The notes under the pieces were generated by a model. It searched no databases, was not told where the DNA came from, and saw nothing but the letters and a program-made list of their open reading frames with translations. From Saprospiraceae bacterium (lineage in GTDB: Bacteria > Bacteroidota > Bacteroidia > Chitinophagales > Saprospiraceae), in assembly GCA_013214355.1 (NCBI GenBank), contig JABSSL010000076.1, positions 95,096-159,095 of the forward strand: a stretch of 64,000 nucleotides of DNA, given 5' to 3'. Positions 1 through 9,110 of the stretch are shown piece after piece. Position 1 is the first letter of the stretch, and the number at the start of each line of letters is the position of its first letter. The translations under genes and the position numbers were made by a program.

Positions 1-1075
1 ATCCATCCTCCGGTAAGCTTTGCAGGCGATAGAAAGTGTCCAGCATAGAGAGGGCTTCAAATCCCGGGAGTAGCTCCTGAAACTGGCTGTCTCGAGCCAC
101 ACTTAATACATAGGTTTCTGAGGAAGGGAGTCTATTCCAAGTGGTGGTGAAATCTGGTCCTTGGGGTTTGGTTACCTCAAGAGCGATAGCACAAGGATCA
201 TCAGGAGCACCGGTGGTATTTTCTGATGTAACGGCTTGGTAGGTGAATTGTACCAACTCACTATGCCCTTCGTTGGTGAAGTGATGTTGTTCTTGCAGAT
301 CCTCCACTTGTACTTGGATCAGATAGCTAGTGCCAGTCAGCAGTGGGGGCGCTTCTAAGCCATATAGAAAACTGGTGCTGGGGCCAACTACCTGCTCAAA
401 CATGGGGAGTGTTTGCTGTCGAACTTGCGTAAGCGATAGGCCCGGCCTCATTTCCCACAGTCTTAAGGTGTATTGAGGAGAGAAGTTACCGACATGTTGT
501 GGAACCCATTGGATGAGAAGGTTTTGAGGGTTTACTGCTTCTACTGCCCCGAAAGGAGCTAGAATCTGTGGAGGGGGGAGTTCGGCCATTTCTACTACCC
601 GACAAGTCTGATTAGATATGGGGGCGCCCTGGAAACGTTGATAGTCTAATACTTCCACACAGATATTGTAAATGCCTTCCGGCAATCGGCCACCGCTTTG
701 ACTGAATTGTAAAGGATCAACGCCTTGGAATTGTAGCTGTTCTGGTAGGAAATAGTCAATTAGGTCAGCTCCCGTCAACTGGATGGGTACTCCGTAGTCC
801 AGGAGAATCGGAGGAGGAGTGATATCTGTTCGCGTCCTAATGTTGATACCCTGACCACTAATCGAAAAGCGAAGTCTAACTGGATAGGCTTGTTCATCCT
901 GATCATTGAGCAGTAAGTGCAATTGCAGTGGACTGGGAATCGTCTGCGTCAGGTCCTCTAAATAGGGCGTGATTGGGGCCTGCAGCTGCAGCGCAACGTC
1001 CACTGCGTAGGGCTGGGCCAAAAGAAGGCCCAGCCTTAGCCAAACTAAGGTAAAAGAGAGCGCGATTTTTTCCAT
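1..1075 (-). CDS. Secreted Fn3-like protein, C-terminus cut by window edge
   Basis: An open frame runs from an ATG at 1075 (minus strand) off the left edge, giving about 358 residues without a stop. The first 20 residues (MEKIALSFTLVWLRLGLLLA) form a signal peptide ending near AQ. The body is rich in beta-strand patterns. Residues about 165-330 look like fibronectin type III or similar modules, with the phrase NPQNLLIQWVP typical of such domains. The N-terminal 150 residues resemble the leading part of large Bacteroidota surface proteins that precede Fn3 repeats; I cannot name the family firmly. The missing C-terminus would show whether it carries a T9SS tail. It lies downstream of the OmpA gene on the same strand but is separated from it by a terminator and a large palindrome, so it is probably transcribed on its own. 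Secretion is well supported; function is unknown. Confidence 0.7.
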   Translation of the reverse strand, partial: MEKIALSFTLVWLRLGLLLAQPYAVDVALQLQAPITPYLEDLTQTIPSPLQLHLLLNDQDEQAYPVRLRFSISGQGINIRTRTDITPPPILLDYGVPIQLTGADLIDYFLPEQLQFQGVDPLQFSQSGGRLPEGIYNICVEVLDYQRFQGAPISNQTCRVVEMAELPPPQILAPFGAVEAVNPQNLLIQWVPQHVGNFSPQYTLRLWEMRPGLSLTQVRQQTLPMFEQVVGPSTSFLYGLEAPPLLTGTSYLIQVQVEDLQEQHHFTNEGHSELVQFTYQAVTSENTTGAPDDPCAIALEVTKPQGPDFTTTWNRLPSSETYVLSVARDSQFQELLPGFEALSMLDTFYRLQSLPEDG

Positions 1076-1168
1076 CGATTTCAGATATATGCACTTCTTA
1101 ATCGAAGTAATCCGAAAAAGGTAACCGCTGGAGTGATAGTTTTTGAAGATTTTTTAGTGTTGAGCGTC

Positions 1169-1223
1169 GTTTCATTTAGGGGTTATGCGTAATTTCAAAT
1201 TACGCATAACCCCTAAATGAAAC
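1169..1223. repeat. Perfect 55-bp palindrome (27-bp arms, 1-nt centre)
   Basis: Positions 1169-1195 are exactly the reverse complement of 1197-1223, with a single C at 1196 between them. The arm includes AGGGGTTATGCGTAATTT. It lies between the terminator hairpin of the OmpA gene and the start of the Fn3-like gene. No poly-T tract directly follows either side beyond TTTC, and the arm is much longer than a normal terminator, so it may be a cruciform, a protein-binding site, a REP-like element or a double-stranded RNA stem. Its right end shares two bases with the neighbouring terminator stem. Confidence 0.85.
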
Positions 1224-1259
1224 ATCCCGAACCTCGGCTTTAGCCAAGATTCGGGATGT
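1222..1259 (-). terminator. Intrinsic terminator of the OmpA-family gene
   Basis: ACATCCCGAA at 1222-1231 pairs with TTCGGGATGT at 1250-1259, and GGCT/AGCC extends the stem inside. Read on the minus strand it lies 37 bp beyond the OmpA stop and is followed by TTTCATTT. Confidence 0.7.
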
Positions 1260-1295
1260 AAGCATGTCCATAGACCTTACAGCCTATTTCAACTA

Positions 1296-3107
1296 TTAGT
1301 CATCAGGACAAATTGCCTTAAATTCTGTACGACGATTCGCTTGGTGTTCTTCAGCGGAACAGTTTACCCCATCCGCACATCGATTCAGCAATTTCGTCTC
1401 ACCATATCCTTTAGCAACTAGTCTAGAACGATCAATACCTTTGGAAACGATCCAGGCAACGGCAGATTCCGCACGTCTTTCGGATAGTCTCATATTGCTT
1501 GATGCACCGCCTTTACTATCGGTATGTGAAGAGAGTTCTACTCGCGCATTTGGAGTGGAGTTCAAATAATCAACTACCGCCAAGAGGGCAGGGTGAGCAG
1601 CACTTTTAATTCTAGCACTTCCGGTATCATACAAGATATTGTCAAGCGTAATGGCTTCATCACAATTTACTTCTTGGCCACAAACCTCCAACTTGATCAA
1701 TACGGACTCGTTTCTATTGTAGTCGCTAGTATTGAGTTCAAGTCCTTGTGCCAAAAGTCCTTCCTTCTTCACCCGGAGAGAATAACTCACCTTTTCAGGA
1801 AGATGGAAAGCAAATTTACCTGTTGCAGAAGTCACTGTGGTTTTCAAAATGTTCCCTGCTCTTAACTCAACGGAAACACCAGGTAGAGGTTCAGTAGCGT
1901 TACATTGAACAACCGTACCATCTACGATGAAACCTGGGTTATTATAGTAAAGTGTCTTTTCTACCGAATCTCCTTGACCAAAGTCTCCTTCACTAACTTC
2001 TGCTTTCGATAAATCTATATCATCTATCTTACCTGCAATGCTGTAAGCACCCGGAGCTAGCTTCGCAAATTCAATCATACCGCTACTATTCGTGACACCC
2101 GTCGCAACAGTTTGGCCACTGCTATTGACCAAAGTTACCGCTGCATTCGGGATGGTAGCGTTGGATTGGCGATCTCTTACTACAACCATCAATGACTTTT
2201 CTGGACAACCATTATTTTCTGCCGTTCCAGCTTCGTCAGGGCAATTATCATCATCATCTACTACACCATCACCATCGCGGTCCTTGATTGGACATCCTCC
2301 ATTTTCAGCAGGGCCAGCCTCTTCTGGACAGTTATCCTCGGCATCTGTAATGCCATCACCGTCGGTGTCTGGGCAGCCTTCAAATTCTGCAATTCCGGCC
2401 ACATCTGGGCACTTATCGCTGGCGTCTGTAATACCGTCGCCATCCTTGTCTGGGCAACCATTTAGCGCCGCAATACCAGGAGTGTCTGGACAAAGGTCCT
2501 CAGTGTCTACAATACCATCACCATCGCGGTCTAGGACTGGTGGTTCTGGTTCTTCTACTTCGCCAATGGCCAGTTTCAAGCCAATACCCCACATGAAGTG
2601 ATCTCGAAGGTCTACATCACTGAAGTGGTACCCAAAAGTGGTGGTTAGCGTTGTATTGCTACCCAAGTAGAAGTCAAGTCCTAAGCCCACTGGGGCATCT
2701 AGAACCAAGTCTTCGATTTCTAGTAATACACCACCCAGACCCGCATAAAGTCGAGGACGGAAGACTTTGCCATTGTATAGTTTTAGATTAATCAAGGCGT
2801 TAAGCCCCATGTTCACCGTCTGGCGTATGCTAGACCCATCAGGTACTAAAGGTAGCTGAGCGGCCGCAATGCGAAATGGAACGCTTAAATCAAACCGATC
2901 ACTCAGATATCTGTGGTAGGCAAATTCTAAACCAGAAGTGAAGTCTGGTCTATTGAGGCCTGTTCCCATATCCAATGGCCAGTGATAATTGCTTTCGATG
3001 TAGCGAAATGAAACCGCCTCTTTACCGTCTGCCGATTGCGCATGTGAAGACAGACTAAATAGGATGAATAGACCTACCATTAGTAGGCTTGAAAAGAGTC
3101 TCTGCAT
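1296..3107 (-). CDS. OmpA-family outer-membrane protein with TSP3 repeats
   Basis: This 603-residue protein has a signal peptide (1-23, ending SHAQ), an outer-membrane beta-barrel-like region (about 25-183), four acidic thrombospondin type 3 repeats (about 192-302; [15 protein letters not shown] and relatives) expected to bind calcium, two carboxypeptidase-regulatory/CnaB-like beta domains (about 305-395 and 395-480), and a C-terminal OmpA peptidoglycan-binding domain (about 490-600). The last domain contains the conserved pattern [11 protein letters not shown] followed by SERRAESAV. The architecture is typical of Bacteroidota OmpA-like proteins that tie the outer membrane to peptidoglycan; some of them are associated with T9SS (the PorE/SprE neighbourhood), although this one stands alone. 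A terminator follows the gene. The family call is secure; the particular role is not. Confidence 0.92.
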   Translation of the reverse strand: MQRLFSSLLMVGLFILFSLSSHAQSADGKEAVSFRYIESNYHWPLDMGTGLNRPDFTSGLEFAYHRYLSDRFDLSVPFRIAAAQLPLVPDGSSIRQTVNMGLNALINLKLYNGKVFRPRLYAGLGGVLLEIEDLVLDAPVGLGLDFYLGSNTTLTTTFGYHFSDVDLRDHFMWGIGLKLAIGEVEEPEPPVLDRDGDGIVDTEDLCPDTPGIAALNGCPDKDGDGITDASDKCPDVAGIAEFEGCPDTDGDGITDAEDNCPEEAGPAENGGCPIKDRDGDGVVDDDDNCPDEAGTAENNGCPEKSLMVVVRDRQSNATIPNAAVTLVNSSGQTVATGVTNSSGMIEFAKLAPGAYSIAGKIDDIDLSKAEVSEGDFGQGDSVEKTLYYNNPGFIVDGTVVQCNATEPLPGVSVELRAGNILKTTVTSATGKFAFHLPEKVSYSLRVKKEGLLAQGLELNTSDYNRNESVLIKLEVCGQEVNCDEAITLDNILYDTGSARIKSAAHPALLAVVDYLNSTPNARVELSSHTDSKGGASSNMRLSERRAESAVAWIVSKGIDRSRLVAKGYGETKLLNRCADGVNCSAEEHQANRRTEFKAICPDD

Positions 3108-3632
3108 TATAGTTTGAGGTTAAGTTTAATAGTTAAGAGTTTTTTTCAAAAATGCTGTATATGACAAATGGAAATGAATCCCCATTCATTATTCATTATA
3201 AAGTAAATGCTGCATGACCGACACATAAACCTCTAGCGAGAAAGAAGATCAGTCCGGTTCAAAAACTAAGTTTTTAAAAGATTGAATGAAGAGCAGGATG
3301 TAGAAATACATTTGCTCAAGACGGGAGATAGTTCAGTGACCTATACGACAAAGGTCCTTTGATTTGATAATGCTAAAATATAAAATACTTTTTAACAATG
3401 CTAATCTAAGGGCCTGCTATTTAAGTATTCTTAGTGCAAACAGCTGAAGCTAATCTCCAATCGAAGAGACCATAGGATGATGCTAAACTATACGCCAAGT
3501 TGATGAGATGGGTTGCAGTAGTGAAATTGTAGTGTGCTTCAATTTGTTAAATATCAATTGGTTACAATTTTAATGTGGCTGTGACCGTTTTACTAAGCAT
3601 AGTATCGTTTGTATAACCAAAAACCCTGTCAA
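3108..3632. other. Intergenic region, divergent promoters
   Basis: About 520 bp separate the divergent OmpA gene and the secreted-protein gene. The only structure seen is a small hairpin, ATGAAT-cccc-ATTCAT, near 3175-3190. No RNA gene or frame with coding character was found. It must contain the promoters of both neighbours, but no clear TTG/TAnnTTTG pair was located. Confidence 0.5.
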
Positions 3633-4364
3633 ATGAAAAAACTAAGCCTGCTGCTGGGCCTCAGCCTAGTTGCACTCACAGCTTTCGTTTCTCCCCATTC
3701 TACTAAGCAAGATAAGTTTGAGAACTTCCTTTCTGAGCTAAGAACACTCGAATTTCCATTTCAAATTGAAATTGAAGACTTGACTTCACGCTATGCTGAG
3801 TATGAATGCTTGTCGGATGACGAATTTGAAAGAAGATACCGTAAGATGGAAACCTTCAAAGATTTCTTACCGGAAACTAGTTTTAGATTCTCTCGACTCG
3901 GGCCACCCTTGGTCGAACCACTAGCAAAGATGGAGGTATCTCAAGGGATCACTGGTGTAGTGTATTCGACCTTTAGAGATCAGCAATTTGCCAGTGAAAA
4001 TGCCTTCTTGATCTTGTTTTTTGATAGGAAAGGTAACCCTATAGATCATAAGATGGCCGATCGGGAACTTAAAAAGAAGAATTGGCTACCATCAGCCTTT
4101 AAGCCGGATATCAAGGGATATGCTTTGGCTTTTCAAGGATTAGAAAATACCCAAACGGTAAAGCTGGAGAAGGATGGTACCATTTCCATTGAGTTGTTTG
4201 AAAACCTTTGGGCGAAGGACATTTACGAGCATGGGCTAGCAGAAAACGAAATCACGGCTTACCAACCCATTTCTACGGAGGAGCTACTGATCACGAGCAA
4301 AGGAAAAATCAAATCCTTACCTAAGAATAAAGTAGCAAAAACGGCGAGAGCATCGATCCGCTAA
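3633..4364 (+). CDS. Secreted protein of unknown function
   Basis: From the ATG at 3633 the product is 243 residues, beginning MKKLSLLLGLSLVALTAF, a clear signal peptide. An upstream TTG-initiated extension of eight residues (from 3609) is less likely because it would bury the signal. The mature part is mixed alpha/beta and charged, with an Asp/Glu-rich stretch (YECLSDDEFERRYRK) and a Lys/Arg-rich tail (KSLPKNKVAKTARASIR). It has no cysteine pairs, lipobox or recognised domain. It is a single gene followed by a strong terminator. I do not recognise the family; it is probably periplasmic or surface exposed. Confidence 0.75.
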   Translation: MKKLSLLLGLSLVALTAFVSPHSTKQDKFENFLSELRTLEFPFQIEIEDLTSRYAEYECLSDDEFERRYRKMETFKDFLPETSFRFSRLGPPLVEPLAKMEVSQGITGVVYSTFRDQQFASENAFLILFFDRKGNPIDHKMADRELKKKNWLPSAFKPDIKGYALAFQGLENTQTVKLEKDGTISIELFENLWAKDIYEHGLAENEITAYQPISTEELLITSKGKIKSLPKNKVAKTARASIR

Positions 4365-4389
4365 ATACGACTTATCTAAGCTGGAAAAG

Positions 4390-4427
4390 AAAGGCGGAAA
4401 AGGAATCACCATTTCCGCCTTTTTATC
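4390..4427. terminator. Bidirectional terminator between convergent genes
   Basis: AAAGGCGGAAA (4390-4400) pairs perfectly with TTTCCGCCTTT (4412-4422), followed by TTTTTAT. It lies between two convergent stops and has A and T runs on both sides. Confidence 0.85.
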
Positions 4428-4438
4428 TTAGTTCGAGA

Positions 4439-6181
4439 TTATCTGCGCGTTTCCTCTACCTCATCTGAAGAGAAATCAATCTCATCCTTATTTCTTCTCT
4501 TCCGCTTCCGCTTGGGTTTATCTTCCTTAGTTCGTTGTGGTCGGTCCACCTTCACCTTGCGGACTCGATTGGGCATTCTTATTACTGAACGACTATTGCT
4601 CGGTAAACTTTCATTATGTCCTCGATTCATAGCCGTTATCACATAGGTATAGGCCATATCCACTTCCGTATCGGCATCGTAGATGACATACTTCTTCTTA
4701 CCTTCATTCATCCCAGAGATATGAATGATATTGGTTGGATCTTCAAAGTCTCCTACCATTTCATCATTGAAACGATATACGACATAATAAGAGGGCAGAT
4801 TCTCTAAATCCTCCTTGCTAGGGCGCCATCTGATCTTGACACGTTCCAAACGAGGTTTGTAGGTGATTCGGCGCAGTCGGGGCTCCTTCTGCCGTTTGGA
4901 GAAGCCTTCCTCATCTTCCGGCAGCAACGCTGGGGTCTGATAAAGACTTTCAACTTGATCCTTAAGCCCTAAGCGATTTCCTAGGATAGCTCGGGAGCTA
5001 AAGAAGGCACTACCTTTGCAAACAAAATTGCCTCGGTTTAACTCTACTTGTCGAGCAATCTCCATTGGGTCCTGCCAAGCTGGGTCAGGGTTGTCTCCAA
5101 CCTTGTAGGCCGCGTGGCCAATATATAAATGTGTAGCACTAACCCGACTGCTCCACCAATCCAGTAATACCTCGTAATCTGCCGGCTCGAATCCAATATG
5201 CCAGTAGATTTGCGGAATGATATAGTCGACCCAAGCATTGCGGGTCCATTTCAGCACATCGGCATAGAGATCATCAAAAGTAGTAACACCAGCTCGGGTA
5301 TCAGATCCTAAATCATCACGATCCTTGTTACGCCACACGCCAAATGGACTAATCCCAAGTTTGACATAGGGCTTCATAGCTTTGATCCGAGTGGATACTT
5401 TTTCAACCATTAGGTCCACGTTGTTTCTACGCCAGTTTTCAATCTTGGAAAATCTACCTGGCGAGGCCATGTAGGTTGAACTATCTGGAAAAGGAACTCC
5501 TCTGATCGGATAAGGATAGAAATAGTCGTCAAAGTGGATAGCGTCTACATCATAATTTCTCACGACCTCCGCTACAACCTCCGTCACATGCTCTCTCACT
5601 GCAGGGAGGCCTGGATTATAATAGAACTTATTGCCATACTGTACCAGCCAATCTCTGTGGGTGTTAAATACGTGATTAGCAGCGAGATCAAAGGTGTCAA
5701 GATTCATCGTGGCTCGATAAGGATTGAGCCAAGCGTGAAACTCCAGACCTCGTTTGTGAGCTTCTTCAACCATGAAGGCTAAAGGATCATACTCCGGTTG
5801 GGGAGGAGTGCCCTGGTTGCCAGTCAGGTAGGTGGACCAAGGAGCATATTCCGAGGGATAAAATGCATCTGCAGCAGGCCTAACCTGAACAATAACTGCG
5901 TTGAATCCCAATCTTTTATATTGATCCAGAAGGTTTTTAAAGTCTTCTACTTGAGGAACTTTTCTCACGGTAGGCTTTCGAGGGTAATCAATGTTAGCAA
6001 CTGTAGCTATCCAAACGGCTCGAAATTCTCTCTTGGGGGTAACGGGATTCCAGTCTTGTGTTTTTGTAGTTGTGGGTAGTAGAAAAAGTAAGGACATCAA
6101 GAGCGCCACCACTAATGAATAGCCCCCTTTACCATAAGTAGAAAATGCACTGTTTAGCGGAATGCCTGAATTTTCATTCAT
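4439..6181 (-). CDS. GHL10/DUF187 family glycoside hydrolase-like protein
   Basis: This 580-residue protein has an N-terminal hydrophobic segment (about 21-40) acting as signal peptide or anchor. The glycosidase-like TIM-barrel domain (about 48-370) begins KREFRAVWIATVANIDYP and contains GFNAVIVQVRPAADAFYPS, GLEFHAWLNPYRA and DAIHFDDYFYP, which are hallmarks of the GHL10 (family 10-like, DUF187) proteins. Members act on peptidoglycan-type or other glycans; the substrate here is unknown. An Fn3-like region (about 430-540) follows, then a strongly basic Lys/Arg-rich tail ending in an acidic segment. The acidic residues of the presumed active site (the DD of FDDY, and WVDYIIPQIYW) are present. 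It is monocistronic and convergent with the upstream secreted-protein gene. The assignment is firm at family level. Confidence 0.88.
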   Translation of the reverse strand: MNENSGIPLNSAFSTYGKGGYSLVVALLMSLLFLLPTTTKTQDWNPVTPKREFRAVWIATVANIDYPRKPTVRKVPQVEDFKNLLDQYKRLGFNAVIVQVRPAADAFYPSEYAPWSTYLTGNQGTPPQPEYDPLAFMVEEAHKRGLEFHAWLNPYRATMNLDTFDLAANHVFNTHRDWLVQYGNKFYYNPGLPAVREHVTEVVAEVVRNYDVDAIHFDDYFYPYPIRGVPFPDSSTYMASPGRFSKIENWRRNNVDLMVEKVSTRIKAMKPYVKLGISPFGVWRNKDRDDLGSDTRAGVTTFDDLYADVLKWTRNAWVDYIIPQIYWHIGFEPADYEVLLDWWSSRVSATHLYIGHAAYKVGDNPDPAWQDPMEIARQVELNRGNFVCKGSAFFSSRAILGNRLGLKDQVESLYQTPALLPEDEEGFSKRQKEPRLRRITYKPRLERVKIRWRPSKEDLENLPSYYVVYRFNDEMVGDFEDPTNIIHISGMNEGKKKYVIYDADTEVDMAYTYVITAMNRGHNESLPSNSRSVIRMPNRVRKVKVDRPQRTKEDKPKRKRKRRNKDEIDFSSDEVEETRR

Positions 6182-6363
6182 TGGTGTGTGTTGTGTGATT
6201 TTAGCAGCAAAATAGACCTAAACCAAGGTGGATTGCAAATTTTATTCTTAAAATATGCCTGTCCCACCTAGGGTTAGGTAGTGGTTCTACGCTAAAGTTT
6301 TTACTAACGTAAATAATGGGTAGTTTAGTCTAAATGGGGTCTTGGTAGGTGGTAGAAACCTAA

Positions 6364-7806
6364 CTATGCTCTACATTCTTCTAGGAGCCAGAACTTATTG
6401 ATCACATTTCTAGTTCCTGAAATCTTGGTATGCAGATGATCCAATTTTTCATTCAACCCACTGCGGGTATAGGCAGCAGCTTGGTGTTTGAGCAGCACCA
6501 ATTTTTTGGCAAAACGCAAGAAATTGGTGTATCCTTTCTTTTGTTCGGTGGTCATCTTCTTGTTTCGCATAACATAGATACGGAAAGTCTCGATCAATGC
6601 CAATAGGGCTTCTGTATCTTTTAAGGCGTAGTAGGTGCGTAAGAGCAAGAAGGTGGTATTCAGGTGATATTTGACATCTGTAAATTGGACCAAGAGCAGT
6701 ACCGATAAGGCTTCATTGTATAGTTTTTTATTATAATACAAATGGGCCAGGTTATAATTGTAGGCGTTTTCCTGCCTTTCGACCAAGAGCTTCTCCTTGT
6801 AGGTCTGGATGAAGTTTTCCGTCCATTCAAATTCCTTCAAGCTACAACCTAAAGCGGTGATGTTTTTGTAATTCCATTCTGAAAGAATACCATTATCCAG
6901 GATCAAGCCGGCCTTTAGCCCTTGTTTATACAGCTGGAATAGCTCCCGTTGAAAGTCCCGGTCCCCTCCATTAATCCGGCGAATACAATAATTGATGGCA
7001 AAGGAATAGAGGTCTCCTTGTTCATCCGTACTTAGATTGGGAATCTCATTGGCCAGCATATACTTTAGGCGCTGGTAGGGTTGTGGATCATCATCCTCCT
7101 GCACCAAACTGCGGAAGATAGTGTAGTACAATACGATCGGTGTATCGTTTTCATATTCTGTCCAATTGTCCTTGATATAAGCTAGCAATTCTTGCAGGAA
7201 GTGAAATTTGTAGGCCGTATTCATCATCATTACATTGGCCTGAATGTGGCAGCTATGTCGGAGTTTTTCCAGGATGTAGTAGCGGTCTAGGTTGTCGACC
7301 ATACTTTGCAAGAGGGCCGGCTTTGATCGATCCTCGTACAAGGCCCCATGATACCCCATGGTTTTGTTGAGCTTGAAAGCGGTGTGATATAGATGCCGGT
7401 CTTTGCAAGCATGCTTGTTAAGGTCCTTTTCCAGCAGTTTACCTCGATTTTTCATCAAATCGAATTGATTGCTATCATAGGCAGCCTCGATGGTGAGTAA
7501 TTGCCCCTGAAAGGGGGTGTCTTCAAAACGGCGGTAGGCCAGAAAACTATGATACAGTTTCTTGAGGTAGGACATCACGTTATGTAAACGCTGCTCGTCA
7601 TACCTTTCTTGAGGGAAGAGTTTCTTGAATACAGTTGGCTTCTCCAATGTCCCATTGGGTCGTTCTAACCATTTCTCGATCACTGCGAGCAGCTGTACCG
7701 TTTTATCATGTTTGTTGAAGTAGGGGGAGTGAACAAACAAGTGAAATTTTTCTTTTTCTTTGGCAGGTAGCGCTCCTATATACTTGACTAATCTACTCTG
7801 TTCCAT
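6364..7806 (-). CDS. Helical-repeat protein of unknown function
   Basis: This 480-residue protein has no signal peptide or membrane segment and looks almost wholly alpha-helical. It starts MEQSRLVKYIGALPAKEKEK; phrases such as YNYNLAHLYYNKKLYNEAL and FLLLRTYYALKDTEALLALI suggest TPR-like helix pairs in the C-terminal half. The protein is rich in Lys, Tyr and Leu and probably cytoplasmic. I recognise no catalytic motif. It is monocistronic; upstream (to the right) lies the 1.4-kb non-coding region with tandem RNA units transcribed in the opposite direction. Proteins of this general kind appear to be common but uncharacterised in Saprospirales, which is an impression rather than a search result. 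Confidence 0.75.
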   Translation of the reverse strand: MEQSRLVKYIGALPAKEKEKFHLFVHSPYFNKHDKTVQLLAVIEKWLERPNGTLEKPTVFKKLFPQERYDEQRLHNVMSYLKKLYHSFLAYRRFEDTPFQGQLLTIEAAYDSNQFDLMKNRGKLLEKDLNKHACKDRHLYHTAFKLNKTMGYHGALYEDRSKPALLQSMVDNLDRYYILEKLRHSCHIQANVMMMNTAYKFHFLQELLAYIKDNWTEYENDTPIVLYYTIFRSLVQEDDDPQPYQRLKYMLANEIPNLSTDEQGDLYSFAINYCIRRINGGDRDFQRELFQLYKQGLKAGLILDNGILSEWNYKNITALGCSLKEFEWTENFIQTYKEKLLVERQENAYNYNLAHLYYNKKLYNEALSVLLLVQFTDVKYHLNTTFLLLRTYYALKDTEALLALIETFRIYVMRNKKMTTEQKKGYTNFLRFAKKLVLLKHQAAAYTRSGLNEKLDHLHTKISGTRNVINKFWLLEECRA

Positions 7807-7932
7807 GCAATTTGGCGGTTTTGAAAGATGTATTGAGACCAGTTTTGAGTAGCGAAATTACAAATAAACTGTTGTCTTACAGTTTGTTGTGGAGGGAGGT
7901 GTTGCCGTCTTTGAGTCAGAAAGATAGAAAAA

Positions 7933-7968
7933 TGTACTAAAATATAAAAATGCGGTCAGGTACTTTTG
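7933..7968 (+). promoter_or_regulatory. Promoter of tandem RNA unit 1
   Basis: TACTTTTG at 7961-7968 matches the Bacteroidota -7 box TAnnTTTG. TGTACT at 7933-7938 begins exactly 28 bp upstream, the same spacing as in units 2 and 3. There is no TTG at the usual -33 place, so TGTACT may be an activator site or an alternative upstream element. Confidence 0.6.
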
Positions 7969-7974
7969 TATTGT

Positions 7975-8168
7975 AGTTAGTTACTATATGACTACTTTAC
8001 TACTAGCAATTATTTCCCTTTTGAACAAATCAAATTCCTCAGCTCGGAATAATCTCTAATTTGACACCTAATGGTGTAGTGAAAAATCTGCACCCCTAAG
8101 AAAGAAATTATAATCTCATGAGTACCTAATCGAAAAGGGTATCGCCAATGGCGATACCCTTTTTATTT
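7975..8168 (+). ncRNA. Putative small RNA, tandem unit 1
   Basis: The proposed RNA (about 190 nt) starts near 7975, seven bases after the -7 box, and ends in a perfect 14-bp hairpin (AAAAGGGTATCGCC 8133-8146 with GGCGATACCCTTTT 8150-8163) followed by T-rich DNA. It contains the shared motif TTTACTACTAGCAATTAT (7996-8013). Just before the terminator it has a 17-nt segment, AAATTATAATCTCATGA (8105-8121), that recurs exactly in unit 2. The only frame of note is ATG-AGT-ACC-TAA in that segment. Neither a known Rfam-type RNA nor a protein gene is recognised. The existence of a transcript is inferred from the repeated promoter-body-terminator layout. Confidence 0.55.
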
Positions 8169-8384
8169 TACGGCTAATCAGATTAAAGGTTACTTCCTCC
8201 TATACGTCTTATACTGTTCCTTACTGCCCAAAAGTGTTAAAGTACTGCTCAATTGTCACCTTGGTGTGAAGGTGAAGTAGTGGCTGTAAAAGCAGTTATT
8301 TTGATTATTTGTGATTTAATTAGCTGTTTTTCAGTGATTTATATATAATAAATAGTATTTGTAAAACACAGCCAGAAAGGAAAA

Positions 8385-8420
8385 TGTACTTAAATGCATG
8401 AGAACGATCTACGATATTTG
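8385..8420 (+). promoter_or_regulatory. Promoter of tandem RNA unit 2
   Basis: TGTACT (8385-8390) is followed 28 bp later (start to start) by GATATTTG (8413-8420), a near match to TAnnTTTG. The twelve bases after it, TATAGTGATTAG, align without gaps to those of units 1 and 3. Confidence 0.6.
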
Positions 8421-8426
8421 TATAGT

Positions 8427-8578
8427 GATTAGAAATGAAGCAAATTTTTAATCCTTATTACTAGCAAGTTATAACTCCCAACTTTAAAACTGAAAAGACA
8501 AGGGCTAAGCCCAAAAGATACAAATTATAATCTCATGAAAATTTCCAGAGGATGCCCGTTGGCATCCTCTTTTTTTTG
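8427..8578 (+). ncRNA. Putative small RNA, tandem unit 2
   Basis: This is a proposed RNA of about 150 nt starting at the G of GATTAG (8427). It contains TTATTACTAGCAAGTTAT (8455-8472), matching the motif of unit 1, and AAATTATAATCTCATGA (8522-8538), identical to unit 1. It ends in a strong terminator: AGAGGATGCC (8547-8556), loop CGTT, GGCATCCTCT (8561-8570), then eight T. The terminator stem differs in sequence from that of unit 1 while position and form are kept, which is what selection on an RNA terminator would give. Confidence 0.6.
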
Positions 8579-8841
8579 CTCCAATCCTTCTGTCATCGAG
8601 TTTGACTTTTCCCCATCTACCCATTCGCTCCTGATCTGATCAACAATCTGACTTTTTATCTCCAAACTTTAGCACTGAAATGACTTTTTTTGCGGAAAAA
8701 GCATATGGCATATCGTCGCTATGCAATGCGAAGAGGTGTTTTTATTTTCAGTTTGATAGAACTTTTTTTCAGTTAAAAACCTGAAGATAAGCAGTTTGTG
8801 TTCTGTTCAGAAAGTTTTTTCGAAACAGTGATTCTGTAAAT

Positions 8842-8877
8842 TGTACTATTTAAATGATAAAAGGAAAGCGATATTTG
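8842..8877 (+). promoter_or_regulatory. Promoter of tandem RNA unit 3
   Basis: TGTACT (8842-8847) is again exactly 28 bp upstream of GATATTTG (8870-8877), followed by AAGTGTGATTAG. The region between the two boxes differs from the other units, so the boxes stand out as conserved. Confidence 0.6.
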
Positions 8878-8883
8878 AAGTGT

Positions 8884-9012
8884 GATTAGGTGGACAGCAA
8901 TTATGGTGCTTTTTCCCAGAAGATCACGATAGAGATGTAAAAGACATCTTTACTACTAACAAATTATAGTCCAAAAAAAATGCAGGCCCTGTAAAAAGGG
9001 TGCCTGCAGATT
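8884..9012 (+). ncRNA. Putative small RNA, tandem unit 3
   Basis: This proposed RNA starts near 8884 at GATTAG. It contains TTTACTACTAACAAATTATA (8949-8968), which seems to merge the two motifs kept apart in units 1 and 2. A hairpin follows (TGCAGGC 8981-8987 with GCCTGCA 9002-9008, inner CCCT/AGGG), then only four T. Termination here may be partial, in which case the RNA would run to the strong terminator at 9111-9143. Confidence 0.5.
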
Positions 9013-9110
9013 TTGAATTCATTCAGACAAAGTTCTGTTTCAGATAAAGATTTTTGGATATCGATTTATATCCTTTTTTGGTATGTAGATAGCCTCTCAA
9101 AGCTCTTTAG

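Noticed and set aside
2092..2601. 169-codon plus-strand frame rich in Ser and Pro
   Set aside because: It is the antisense shadow of the TSP3 repeats of the OmpA-family gene.
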